Source: WVXT01 sp964403285
Lineage (GTDB): Bacteria > UBA6262 > WVXT01
Assembly (NCBI GenBank): GCA_964403285.1
Contig: CAYOFG010000019.1
Span: 1-27,074 of the forward strand
Direction of reading: 5' to 3'
DNA: 27,074 nucleotides
In this document: positions 6,760 through 13,843 of the stretch, in pieces
Numbering within the stretch: position 1 is the stretch's first letter
Layout of the letters: each line of letters begins with the position of its first letter
Notes under the pieces: model-generated
The model's input: only the letters and a program-made list of their open reading frames with translations
What the model was told of the DNA's origin: nothing
The model's database searches: none
Translations under genes and position numbers: made by a program

Positions 6760-7847
6760 ATAACCAGGTTATCCCTGTGGATTACCTCATCGTAATCCTT
6801 ATATCCCAGAGTTTTCTCTATCTGCGAAGTCTTCTTTCCTTTAATCTTTTCTATCTCGTCAGAAGAATAGGATGTCAATCCCCGGGCAAATTCCTTTCCT
6901 TCCATATCGACTACTGCCACGCAAGCCCCTGTACTAAACCTGCCTTCCACTCGACTGATACCCGAAGGGAGGAGACTCTTCCCCCTCCTCAGGAGCGCCT
7001 CCCTGGCTCCCTCGTCAACAGCAATCTTCCCTTCTATTCTGGTATCAAAAGCTATCCAGCGTTTGCGGGATACTATCTTCGCCTTCCCCGGGAGAAATTT
7101 TGTTCCCGGGTTCTCTCCCTCCCAGATTTTTTTGAGAACTTTTTCTTTATTACCATTGACAATATACATTGTAATGCCACTGGCAGTGGCAATTCTGGCT
7201 GCCTCAAGCTTGGTTACCATTCCCCCTGTTCCCCTCTGGGTTCCCCTGCCACTGGCTTTCTCTTCCAGCTCAGGGGTAATCGCTTCTATCTCTTTTATTA
7301 ATTTTACTTTCTTCTCCGCCCGGGGGTCTGCAGAAAAGAAACCATCAACATCGGTTAAAATCACCAACTGGTCAGCCTCTACCTTACTGGCTACCAGCGC
7401 GGAAAGCCGGTCATTATCTCCAAATTTAATCTCCTCTACGGCAACTGTATCATTCTCATTTACCACAGGAACCACACCCAGGCTAAGAAGTGTCAACAGG
7501 GTATTTCTGGCATTGAGATACCTCTGTCGCTGGGCGAGGTCATCAGAGGTCAAGAGAACCTGCGCCACCAGGCGTTTATGCTTCCGGAAAAATTTTTCGT
7601 ATATACTCATAAGATGGCCCTGCCCGATACTGGCTAACGCCTGTTTTTCCCGGATTGACCCACCTTGCAATTTCAACCTTCCCATGCCTGCGCCGATTGC
7701 GCCGGAAGTCACAATGATTACCTCTGCATCCGAGTTGAGTAGTTCCGCCACGTCGTCCACAATCCTCTCTATGGTGACCTCATTGATGACTCCCGAAGGT
7801 TTGGTTAAAACAGCGGTGCCAATCTTTATAACTATTCTCTTCTTCAT
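6760..7847 (-). CDS. proB: Glutamate 5-kinase, last codons lost in gap
   Basis: ProB phosphorylates glutamate with ATP, the first step of proline synthesis, in the cytoplasm. 362 residues are visible, ending at VIHRDNLV, which in ProB proteins lies within a few residues of the C-terminus, so the gene is nearly complete. The amino-acid kinase domain shows KIGTAVLT at the N-terminus, VTSGAIGAGM (46-55), VNENDT (129-134), KFGDNDRLSALVA and LTDVDGFF (164-171). A C-terminal PUA domain starts near residue 275 and contains LLPSGISRVEG and FARGLTSYSS. The ATG overlaps the obg stop by 4 nt (ATGA), so the two are translationally coupled. No proA follows on this side of the gap; marR with its own promoter comes next. 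Confidence 0.95.
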
Positions 7848-8824
7848 TTTCTAAATTCTCTCCTGATCGCCTGAAGCAGTCCTTTTATACCTTCCCTGGT
7901 AAGGGCGGAGATGGGATAGACTCTCTTTCTAATCCGGGAGCGGAATTCTTTTAATCTGGTTGATGCGGAGGGAATGTCCATCTTATTAGCAACGATTATC
8001 TGAGGCTTTTTCAATAGTTCGGGATTGAACGCTTTCAACTCTTTATTAGTTGCCATATAATTGTCAAAAGGACTCGCTCCTTGATAGCCCTGAATGTCTA
8101 CCAGGTGAACAAGAACTTCAGTCCTTTCGATATGGCGCAGGAACTGGTCACCCAAACCCTTACCTTTATGAGCATCATCAATTAATCCCGGAATGTCTGC
8201 CACTACGAAACTTTCGCCCTCGCCAAATTGCACTACTCCCAGGTTGGGCGCTAAAGTAGTAAAAGGATAATCGGCAATCTTGGGACGGGCGCTGGAAATA
8301 ACCGAAAGAAGAGTCGACTTTCCGGCATTAGGATACCCGAGAATACCCACCTGGGCAATCAACTTCAGTTCTAATTTTAAAGTAGCCCTCTCTCCGGCTA
8401 CACCTTCTTCGGCAAAGCGGGGAACAGGCTCTCGGCGCGACCTGAACTTCGCATTGCCCCTTCCACCCCGACCGCCATATGCTACAACAACACTCTGTCC
8501 CTCATTCACTAAGTCACAGATTACTTTCTCTCCCTTGTAGACAAGGGTCCCCATGGGTACCCTTAAAATTAAATCTGCTCCCGCCTTTCCGAAGCGATTA
8601 TTTCCCGACCCGTTTGCCCCTTTTTGGGCCCGATAATGGGGCTGGCGGGAGAAATCGAGGAGAGTCTTAATGCTGGAGGAGGTTACCAGAAGGATGTTAC
8701 CACCTTTTCCACCGTCTCCTCCGTTAGGGCCACCACGAGGAACATACTTCTCACGACGAAAGGAGACACAGCCATTGCCCCCGTTTCCGGCTTGCACAAA
8801 TATTTTCGCCTGATCAATGAACAT
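7844..8824 (-). CDS. obg: Obg GTPase, short form without OCT domain
   Basis: Obg/CgtA is a GTPase that binds the 50S subunit and links ribosome assembly to nutrient state. The N-terminal Obg fold (residues 1-157) has its glycine-rich loops, such as RGGPNGGDGGKGG and YGGRGGRGN. The G domain shows GYPNAGKS (163-170), the switch-II DIPGLI (210-215), NKMD (280-283) and SAL (306-308). At 326 residues the protein ends soon after the G domain, so the C-terminal OCT domain found in B. subtilis and related forms is missing; Obg length varies among bacteria and this is not a truncation in itself. It follows rpmA by 11 nt in the familiar rplU-rpmA-obg order and overlaps proB. Confidence 0.97.
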   Translation of the reverse strand: MFIDQAKIFVQAGNGGNGCVSFRREKYVPRGGPNGGDGGKGGNILLVTSSSIKTLLDFSRQPHYRAQKGANGSGNNRFGKAGADLILRVPMGTLVYKGEKVICDLVNEGQSVVVAYGGRGGRGNAKFRSRREPVPRFAEEGVAGERATLKLELKLIAQVGILGYPNAGKSTLLSVISSARPKIADYPFTTLAPNLGVVQFGEGESFVVADIPGLIDDAHKGKGLGDQFLRHIERTEVLVHLVDIQGYQGASPFDNYMATNKELKAFNPELLKKPQIIVANKMDIPSASTRLKEFRSRIRKRVYPISALTREGIKGLLQAIRREFRK

Positions 8825-8835
8825 CCAAGCCTTCT

Positions 8836-9087
8836 CTACTGGTAGACGCTGACCCGTTTCCTTTTCTTGCCAAGACGCCCAAAAATAACCCGGCCTGAAA
8901 TTAATGCAAACAGGGTATCGTCATTTCCCTTGCCTACATTAAGTCCCGGGTAGAATTTCGTACCTCTCTGACGAACCAGGATGCTGCCTGCCGATACAAA
9001 TTGACCGGCAGAAGCCTTCAATCCCAATCTTCGTCCTGCACTATCCCGTCCATTTCCTGTAGAACCTTGTCCTTTCTTGTGAGCCAT
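8836..9087 (-). CDS. rpmA: Ribosomal protein bL27
   Basis: Component of the large subunit near the peptidyl-transferase centre. The product begins MAHKKGQGSTGNGRDSAG and contains LGLKASAGQFVSAGSILVRQ, both diagnostic. The ATG at 9085-9087 is chosen over an in-frame GTG three codons upstream (9096), because AHKKG is the family N-terminus and GGCGGTGG lies at a proper distance from the ATG. There is no N-terminal cleavable extension, and no prp protease gene between rplU and rpmA, as found in Firmicutes. 83 residues is normal. Confidence 0.97.
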   Translation of the reverse strand: MAHKKGQGSTGNGRDSAGRRLGLKASAGQFVSAGSILVRQRGTKFYPGLNVGKGNDDTLFALISGRVIFGRLGKKRKRVSVYQ

Positions 9088-9108
9088 AAAAGCCACCGCC
9101 TTTTAAAA

Positions 9109-9423
9109 TCAAGATTTTTTTATTTCCTTTATTTTTACTTCCGTATACTGCTGTCTGTGCCCCTGCGTTTTCTTATATTCTTTCCGTCGCTTTTTCTTAA
9201 AAACTATAATTTTCTTCCCCTTAGCATGTCTCTTGACTTCTGCTAATACTATTACTTTATCAAGGTAGGGTCTTCCCACCTCTACTTTTTCGCCATCCAC
9301 CAACATGAGGATATTACTCAATTCAATAATATCCCCGGGTTTCTTGCTGGTCTTCTCAATATTTACAACTGACCCCTCTTCCACCACATACTGATTTCCG
9401 CCAACCTCAATTACCGCATACAT
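9109..9423 (-). CDS. rplU: Ribosomal protein bL21
   Basis: Large-subunit protein that binds 23S rRNA. The 104 residues match the family: MYAVIEVGGNQYVVEEGS at the start, GRPYLDKVIVLAEVKRHAKG in the middle, and FKKKRRKEYKKTQGHRQQYT near the end. GGAGGAG stands at good distance before the ATG. It is the first gene of the rplU-rpmA-obg-proB unit, with a strong promoter at 9455-9483 that gives a leader of about 25 nt. That is too short for a large autoregulatory leader structure. Confidence 0.97.
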   Translation of the reverse strand: MYAVIEVGGNQYVVEEGSVVNIEKTSKKPGDIIELSNILMLVDGEKVEVGRPYLDKVIVLAEVKRHAKGKKIIVFKKKRRKEYKKTQGHRQQYTEVKIKEIKKS

Positions 9424-9454
9424 AACTACGCTCCTCCAGATAAAATTTCTATTA

Positions 9455-9483
9455 ATTTTATATATTTATCCCCCTTTTGTCAA
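9455..9483 (-). promoter_or_regulatory. rplU: Sigma70-type promoter for rplU operon
   Basis: On the minus strand TTGACA (9478-9483), a 17-nt spacer, then TAAAAT (9455-9460). The start point would lie near 9448. Between the boxes lies the A/T-rich ATAAATATA. The arrangement is identical to the marR promoter, so both probably serve the housekeeping sigma factor. Confidence 0.78.
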
Positions 9484-9492
9484 GTAGCCCTA

Positions 9493-9547
9493 TAAAAGAA
9501 ATAATAAAATGGTGATAAAATTCTGGGGACACAATACTTAATTATTT
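9493..9547. repeat. 55-nt sequence duplicated across gap, left copy
   Basis: Identical over all 55 bases to 9648-9702 on the other side of the N run. The exact 55-nt length, shared with the gap at 22836, suggests an unmerged contig overlap rather than a biological duplication. It includes one arm of the REP-like repeat family C (about 9519-9546). Confidence 0.9.
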
Positions 9548-9647
9548 NNNNNNNNNNNNNNNNNNNNNNNNNNNNNNNNNNNNNNNNNNNNNNNNNNNNN
9601 NNNNNNNNNNNNNNNNNNNNNNNNNNNNNNNNNNNNNNNNNNNNNNN
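9548..9647. other. Assembly gap, 100 N, probably artefactual
   Basis: 100 N flanked by the same 55-nt sequence on both sides. Collapsing N plus one copy would remove 155 nt and leave a continuous intergenic region between rng and rplU. Confidence 0.93.
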
Positions 9648-9673
9648 TAAAAGAAATAATAAAATGGTGATAA

Positions 9674-9815
9674 AATTCTGGGGACACAATACTTAATTAT
9701 TTCGACCATTAGCTGATGTGACATTCCTCAGAGAAATTGAAGACACAATCAGGAGGGCATTGAAGAGGAGAAAAGCAACTCCGGAAGAATAATTAAGTAT
9801 TGTGTCCCCAGAATT
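9674..9815. mobile_element. Miniature REP element with inverted 28-bp ends
   Basis: Two perfect 28-bp inverted repeats, 9674-9701 and 9788-9815, with the core GGGGACACAATACTTAATT, enclose 86 nt that carry the end of a transposase-like frame. The structure is a REP pair with a nearly deleted REP-associated tyrosine transposase inside. A further copy of the repeat lies at 11968-11997 inside the radical SAM gene end. The element ends 6 nt from the rng stop codon. It is part of the otherwise gene-free stretch 9424-9821. Confidence 0.7.
9703..9792 (+). pseudogene. C-terminal remnant of a REP-associated tyrosine transposase
   Basis: The only coding trace on the plus strand. The 29 codons before a TAA read RPLADVTFLREIEDT and continue with a run of basic residues (IRRALKRRKATPEE). 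This resembles the C-terminus of REP-associated Y1 transposases (RAYT, TnpA_REP), which typically end with G-R-P-L-G/A-x-x-x-F-hydrophobic, an acidic helix and a basic tail. No start codon, HUH motif or catalytic Tyr is present; the rest is deleted up to the REP arm. The frame closes just upstream at a TAA inside the repeat. The identification is by short motif and its REP flanks, so it is likely rather than certain. Confidence 0.6.
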
Positions 9816-9821
9816 ATAATT

Positions 9822-11228
9822 TTACGGGGTGATATTAAATTCTTCTACGTGTAGTTTATAATCGGGTCTGATTTTTATTATCTTACCGGTCATTTTACAA
9901 ATTTGTTCTACTTTTTTATCGTCGAATAGGGGAGCAATTCTGGGATTCATAAATACATTAAGATATTTATTCTCTGTTTGTGCTGCCGTCCTTAAAATTT
10001 CTTTCTTAATCTTTATAAACATAGTCTTTTCTGAAAATACCAGTCCACTGCCTGCACAGTAAGGGCAGGGCTGACAAAGTGTATCAAGGATACTTTCCCT
10101 TCTCCTCTGACGGCTCATCTCCACTAGTCCCAATTTGGTAATGGGTAACAAATCTATCTTCGCTTTATCTCTCAGAGTCTGTTGGCGTAGAATATCCATA
10201 ACTTTCTCTCTATTTTTTCTCTGTTTCATCTCAATGAAATCTATAATTATCAGTCCCCCGATGTTTCTCAGGCGGACCTGGCGCATAATCTCCTCGGCTG
10301 CCTGGGAATTGGCGAGGGAGGCTGTCTCCTCCAGGCTTTTCCCCCCGGCGAACCTGCCGGTGTTGACATCTATTGCAGTTAAAGCCTCCGCTTGCTCAAT
10401 GATAATTGAACCTCCGCAAGGCAGGAAAATTTTCTGGTCTTTCATTTTGGACAGTTGCTTTTCCAAATTGTGCATCTCAAAAAGTGGCGATTTCCTTTTA
10501 TAAAGAACCAGCTTCCTCAGAAGCTGAGGATCTGTCATCTTCACGTAACTTCTGACTTGTCTATACTCCGCCTTGGAATTTATGATTAGATTGTCTACTT
10601 CCTCAGTGAATAGTTCCCGCACTACATAAAAAATTAGACCAAATCCCTTGTGCACAAGATGTCCTTCCCCGATTGTCTCTCTTTTTTTCTCTATTATCTG
10701 CCATAGATCCAAAAGATACTTGCATTCGCGAATTAAATCCTTTCTATGATGACCACTCGCTTCTGTGCGCACAACAAATCCCGCTCCTTGGGGAATAATC
10801 TCCTTAATTATTGCTCTTAATCTTCCCCGTTCCTTATCATCCAGTATTCTGTTAGATATCCCGATATGCTCCACATTGGGCATGAACACAAGATATCTTC
10901 CAGGAAGACTTATCTTGACTGTGGCCTTGGCTCCTTTCTCTCCAATTGCCTCCTTTACTATCTGAACCAATAAACGATCGCCCTTATTTATCTGTCTCTT
11001 ATCGGGTGCAAGGTCTACCAAGGGGAGAAAAGCATTCTTTTCCAATCCTAAATCCAGAAAAGCAGACCTAATCCCTTTTAGAACATTCACCACTTTCCCC
11101 AGGTAGATATTTCCCACTAAACTCTTTTCCTCTGTTCTCTCAATGAATAACTCCACGAGATGTCCATCTTCAACCAGAGCAATTCTCACTTCATCTTCAG
11201 TTACATCGATTAGTATTTCTCTTTTCAT
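9822..11228 (-). CDS. rng: Ribonuclease E/G family endoribonuclease
   Basis: Single-strand endoribonuclease for rRNA maturation and mRNA turnover, cytoplasmic. The 468 residues match the RNase G size; the long scaffold tail of RNase E is absent. Domains: an N-terminal part, then the embedded S1 domain (about 35-115) with GNIYLGKVVNVLKGIRSAFL, the 5'-sensor region with FVVRTEASG (151-159), and the DNase-I-like catalytic core with TAIDVNTG (Asp287) and IIIDFIEM (Asp330). The Zn-link CQPCPYC is at 385-391. A small-domain tail follows. It precedes the rplU-rpmA-obg unit, a common pairing, though rplU has its own promoter and a repeat element intervenes. A hairpin repeat (11253-11276) lies upstream. 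Confidence 0.96.
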   Translation of the reverse strand: MKREILIDVTEDEVRIALVEDGHLVELFIERTEEKSLVGNIYLGKVVNVLKGIRSAFLDLGLEKNAFLPLVDLAPDKRQINKGDRLLVQIVKEAIGEKGAKATVKISLPGRYLVFMPNVEHIGISNRILDDKERGRLRAIIKEIIPQGAGFVVRTEASGHHRKDLIRECKYLLDLWQIIEKKRETIGEGHLVHKGFGLIFYVVRELFTEEVDNLIINSKAEYRQVRSYVKMTDPQLLRKLVLYKRKSPLFEMHNLEKQLSKMKDQKIFLPCGGSIIIEQAEALTAIDVNTGRFAGGKSLEETASLANSQAAEEIMRQVRLRNIGGLIIIDFIEMKQRKNREKVMDILRQQTLRDKAKIDLLPITKLGLVEMSRQRRRESILDTLCQPCPYCAGSGLVFSEKTMFIKIKKEILRTAAQTENKYLNVFMNPRIAPLFDDKKVEQICKMTGKIIKIRPDYKLHVEEFNITP

Positions 11229-11252
11229 ATGATTTTCTCCCTGTGAGCGTTT

Positions 11253-11276
11253 CGCAACCTAAAGGTTGCGGCTACC
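11253..11276. repeat. Hairpin repeat, family A variant, ending GGCTACC
   Basis: CGCAACCT and AGGTTGCG form a perfect stem with a 2-nt loop, followed by GCTACC. It lies between the DUF2344 gene and rng. It has the same architecture as the GCTACTCC repeats but a different stem sequence. Confidence 0.8.
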
Positions 11277-11288
11277 GAATGATAGAAT

Positions 11289-11957
11289 TTACCAGAATAG
11301 GAATTTTTCTCTGGTAAACTCAATAAAAGATAACTCTTCTTTCTCCACTCCCAGAAGTGTCTTGATGATTATTCCGGGATTGAAATTGAATCCTCCTCTC
11401 GCCTTCAGCAAGAGTCTGATATCCCGGTTTCCCTCCATTTCCATACTTAAGATTAGAGGGCGGACATTTACTCTCCTTCCTTTCTTGTCTATAAGGAAAA
11501 TCTCTTCTTTATCCAGAAAATTTCTTATCTTCCCTTCTATATCTTCCCTGGTTACTGGATCAGAAACTACGGACTTCCCGGAAAATTGCTGGAGGTTAAC
11601 TCTATAGGCAACTGCTTTTATCTTTATATTGTTAGACTTGCCGAGCAAGGGAAGTTTTTCCATATTGTGAACAGTCAGTCCCTCGGGTAATTCTTTCTGT
11701 AGGTTCCCTATAGAACTGGAAATGTCTATTTTCTTATCCAGATACAGTTCTATGTATTCAGCCTCACTTTCGAATCCTAAAGAGAGGGCGGGGGAAAAAG
11801 AGCACTTAATGCGAGGATTGAATCCCTGAGTGTAAGTCACTGGTAGGTTGGCTCTTTTGAGGGCGCGAAAAAACGTGTGCATCAAGTCCAGATGTCCTAT
11901 ATAACGAAGGGGTCCCTTTTTGCTATATTCTATTCTGACTCTCTGAACACTATCCAT
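11289..11957 (-). CDS. Radical SAM-associated DUF2344 (TIGR03936) protein
   Basis: A 222-residue protein of the TIGR03936/DUF2344 family, which is nearly always encoded beside, or fused to, a TIGR03960-type radical SAM protein. The family signature is at the N-terminus: RVRIEYSKKGPLRYIGHLDLMHTF, followed by FFRALKRANLPVTYTQGFNP and FSPALSLGFESEAEY. The molecular role is not established; a link with RNA or ribosome modification has been suggested from its neighbours. It begins 15 nt after the radical SAM stop codon, inside or next to a repeat, and is followed by rng. The start ATG at 11955-11957 has a modest AGGA upstream. The product is full length and not disturbed by the repeats around it. 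Confidence 0.88.
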   Translation of the reverse strand: MDSVQRVRIEYSKKGPLRYIGHLDLMHTFFRALKRANLPVTYTQGFNPRIKCSFSPALSLGFESEAEYIELYLDKKIDISSSIGNLQKELPEGLTVHNMEKLPLLGKSNNIKIKAVAYRVNLQQFSGKSVVSDPVTREDIEGKIRNFLDKEEIFLIDKKGRRVNVRPLILSMEMEGNRDIRLLLKARGGFNFNPGIIIKTLLGVEKEELSFIEFTREKFLFW

Positions 11958-11967
11958 TATGCCATCC

Positions 11968-11997
11968 TAGAATTAAGTATTGTGTCCCCAGAATTCG
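11968..11997. repeat. REP-like repeat, family C, forming a gene end
   Basis: Another copy of the repeat with core AATTAAGTATTGTGTCCCC, matching the arms at 9674-9701 and 9788-9815. It supplies the last codons and TAA stop of the radical SAM gene. Confidence 0.9.
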
Positions 11998-13679
11998 AGG
12001 TGGCTCCAGGGCAGTATCTCTTCGGGGTCTCTCTTTCGATAGGCATAGAAGTCTGGGTCAATAGAACTTTGAGAGAAAGCTTCCTGCCAGATAGGGAAAC
12101 GAAAATGTTCTTTCCACTGGTCAAATTTACAACCCATCTCCCAGGCTTTTTCCAGTGCCGTTCCCAGTCTCCTATCTCCCCTGCTGAAGACAGCTTCCAA
12201 AAAAGAGGATTCCACAGTATGACCCTTAATCTGGGCGGGAAGTCGGCGAGAAAGATAATCCTTTTTTCTTCTCAATTCCGTAATCTTCTCCATAGGGAGC
12301 CATTGGAAGGGAGTATGTGGTTTGGGAACAAAAGGAGCAATGGTTATGTTAAAGTTTAAGTTCTTGTGTCTGGTCTTTGGCTCTTTTACCAGTCTTATTA
12401 TCGCCTCAATATCTTCTTCCTCTTCCGTAGGTAGACCTATCATAAAATATAATTTCACCAACTTCCAACCAGCATTATACGCCTGGGAAATTGTAGAAGT
12501 GAACTGTTCATCACTAATTCTCTTACCAATTGATTTGCGCAATCTTTCACTTCCCGCCTCGGGAGCAAAAGTTAATCCCGTCTTCCTGATCTTTTGAATC
12601 CGGACTGCCAGGGCGAGAGAAAACTTATCCGGTCTTAAAGAAGGTAAAGATACGGAAGTGTGATTCTTCCCAAAACAAGCTAAGAATTCATCAATAAGTC
12701 CTTCGATTCCAGGATAATCGGTAGAGGAAAGGGAAGTTAGAGCTACCTCATCGTAACCTGTAGATTTTAAAGAGACTTTAGCGATTTCCAGCAATCGCTT
12801 TTTGGACCTCACCCGGCAGGGTCCATATACTGCCTGGCTTTGACAGAAGCGGCAACTATGGGGACAACCTCGCTGTATCTCCAAGTTTAGCCGATTCTGC
12901 GATATGTCGATTAATGGTACCAGTGGCGCCAGAGGATAGTGAGAGCTTTCCAGGTTTACCAATCTCTTTTCTATCCTCTCGGGGATTCCATCCCCCTTCC
13001 TCTCTATCCGCTGGATGGTGCCATCTTCTTTATAATCTACTTCATATAACGATGGCACATAGACTCCGGGAATCTTTGCCAGCGCTCTAAGGAGTCCACT
13101 TCCCTTATTCAGACGCTCCGATGAATCGGAGCTACTCCAATTTTTATAAGTCTCTATGATTTCTTCTATTACCTCCTCCCCGTCTCCCAGGACAAAAGCA
13201 TCGATGAAATCGGCTAAAGGTTCGGGATTAGAAGCAGAAGGACCACCCGCTATTATCAGGGGAAACTTTCCATTTCGGTTCTGGGTGCGAAGGGGAATTT
13301 TTGCTAAATTTAAGATATTCAAAATATTGGTATAGGATAATTCGTGCTGTAAAGTAAAACCAATGATATCGAAATCTTTAAGAGGCTTTTTTGATTCCAA
13401 GGAAAAAAGGGGAATTCCTCTCTCCTTTAATATCTCTTCCACATCTAATCCCGGGGCATAGACCCTTTCAGCGAGTGCATCTTCCCTCTGGTTAATAATA
13501 GAATAGAGAATCTGCAATCCCAGGTTAGACATCCCCAGTTCATAGATATCCGGGTAACATAAAATAACTCTTACCCGGGCGCTTTCCCAATCTTTATGGA
13601 TTACATTCCACTCATTGCCCAGATACCTGCCTGGTTTAGAAACAAATGGCAAAATGTCGTCGAGGACAATCTTTTCCAA
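11973..13679 (-). CDS. B12-binding-type radical SAM protein (TIGR03960), repeat-invaded
   Basis: Radical SAM enzyme with the cluster motif GCPHSCRFC (Cys272, 276, 279 from the chosen start), preceded by a cobalamin-binding-like domain with AGGPSASNPEPLADFIDAFV and LGDGEE. The family is widespread and pairs with DUF2344; its substrate is not established. I choose the TTG at 13677-13679 because LEKIVLDDILPFVSKPGRY is the usual N-terminus and GGGGGAG stands 7 nt upstream. The longer frame to 13790 reads through repeat sequence (GERVRVRGS) and is rejected. Two further repeat intrusions are visible: residues 182-190 (SSSDSSERL) derive from a family A hairpin, and the C-terminus LEFWGHNT with its stop comes from a REP copy. 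Relatives continue for some tens of residues after the LPW motif, so the end is probably truncated. Confidence 0.85.
   Translation of the reverse strand: MEKIVLDDILPFVSKPGRYLGNEWNVIHKDWESARVRVILCYPDIYELGMSNLGLQILYSIINQREDALAERVYAPGLDVEEILKERGIPLFSLESKKPLKDFDIIGFTLQHELSYTNILNILNLAKIPLRTQNRNGKFPLIIAGGPSASNPEPLADFIDAFVLGDGEEVIEEIIETYKNWSSSDSSERLNKGSGLLRALAKIPGVYVPSLYEVDYKEDGTIQRIERKGDGIPERIEKRLVNLESSHYPLAPLVPLIDISQNRLNLEIQRGCPHSCRFCQSQAVYGPCRVRSKKRLLEIAKVSLKSTGYDEVALTSLSSTDYPGIEGLIDEFLACFGKNHTSVSLPSLRPDKFSLALAVRIQKIRKTGLTFAPEAGSERLRKSIGKRISDEQFTSTISQAYNAGWKLVKLYFMIGLPTEEEEDIEAIIRLVKEPKTRHKNLNFNITIAPFVPKPHTPFQWLPMEKITELRRKKDYLSRRLPAQIKGHTVESSFLEAVFSRGDRRLGTALEKAWEMGCKFDQWKEHFRFPIWQEAFSQSSIDPDFYAYRKRDPEEILPWSHLEFWGHNT
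13113..13138. repeat. Hairpin repeat, family A, inside radical SAM gene
   Basis: Stem CTCCGAT/ATCGGAG with loop GA, followed by GCTACTCC. It is read in frame on the coding strand as part of SSSDSSERL. Confidence 0.9.
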
Positions 13680-13686
13680 ATTCCAA

Positions 13687-13725
13687 CTCCCCCTCACCCT
13701 AACCCTCTCCCCGAAGAGTAGAGGG
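13687..13725. repeat. CCCTCACCCTAACCCTCTCCCC repeat family member
   Basis: A C-rich repeat with arms CCCTCT and AGAGGG around CCCCGAAGAGT. On the minus strand it gives GAGAGGGTTAGGGTGAGGG, then GGAG just before the radical SAM TTG start, so it appears to provide the ribosome-binding site. Similar repeats are known from many unrelated bacteria. Confidence 0.7.
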
Positions 13726-13743
13726 ATTTCCGGGAAATAGTTT

Positions 13744-13843
13744 ACCCCGTTAGAAGGTTTGGAAGGGGCTTTAAACCCCTCCCAAACCATTCATTCAGAA
13801 AACCTCCATCCCCGCCCTTACGGACGGGGCCTTCTAACGGGGT
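13744..13843. mobile_element. 100-bp inverted-repeat element with nested hairpins
   Basis: Perfect 14-bp ends ACCCCGTTAGAAGG (13744-13757) and CCTTCTAACGGGGT (13830-13843) face each other. Inside are two more stems: GGTTTGG...CCAAACC with AGGGG/CCCCT (about 13756-13788) and CCCCG/CGGGG (about 13810-13829). The element fills the rodA to radical SAM interval, its right end abutting the rodA stop codon (13844-13846). No coding capacity. It could be a MITE-like sequence or a strong RNA stability or termination structure; no T-run is seen. Confidence 0.7.

Noticed and set aside
6633..7854. Long plus-strand open frames opposite proB and other genes
   Set aside because: They lie antisense to well-identified genes, have no family motifs or ribosome-binding sites, and some cross N runs.
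9424..9454. Autoregulatory leader (ribosomal protein leader RNA) before rplU
   Set aside because: The predicted transcript leader is only about 25 nt and shows no stable fold beyond the Shine-Dalgarno.
9493..9702. True tandem duplication of the REP arm near rplU
   Set aside because: The identical stretch is exactly 55 nt on each side of filler N, as at the rpmJ gap, where collapse demonstrably restores the gene.
11973..13790. Longer radical SAM frame starting at 13790
   Set aside because: Its first 37 codons read through the inverted-repeat element and the C-rich repeat; the conserved N-terminus begins at LEKIV after a TTG with a good ribosome-binding site.
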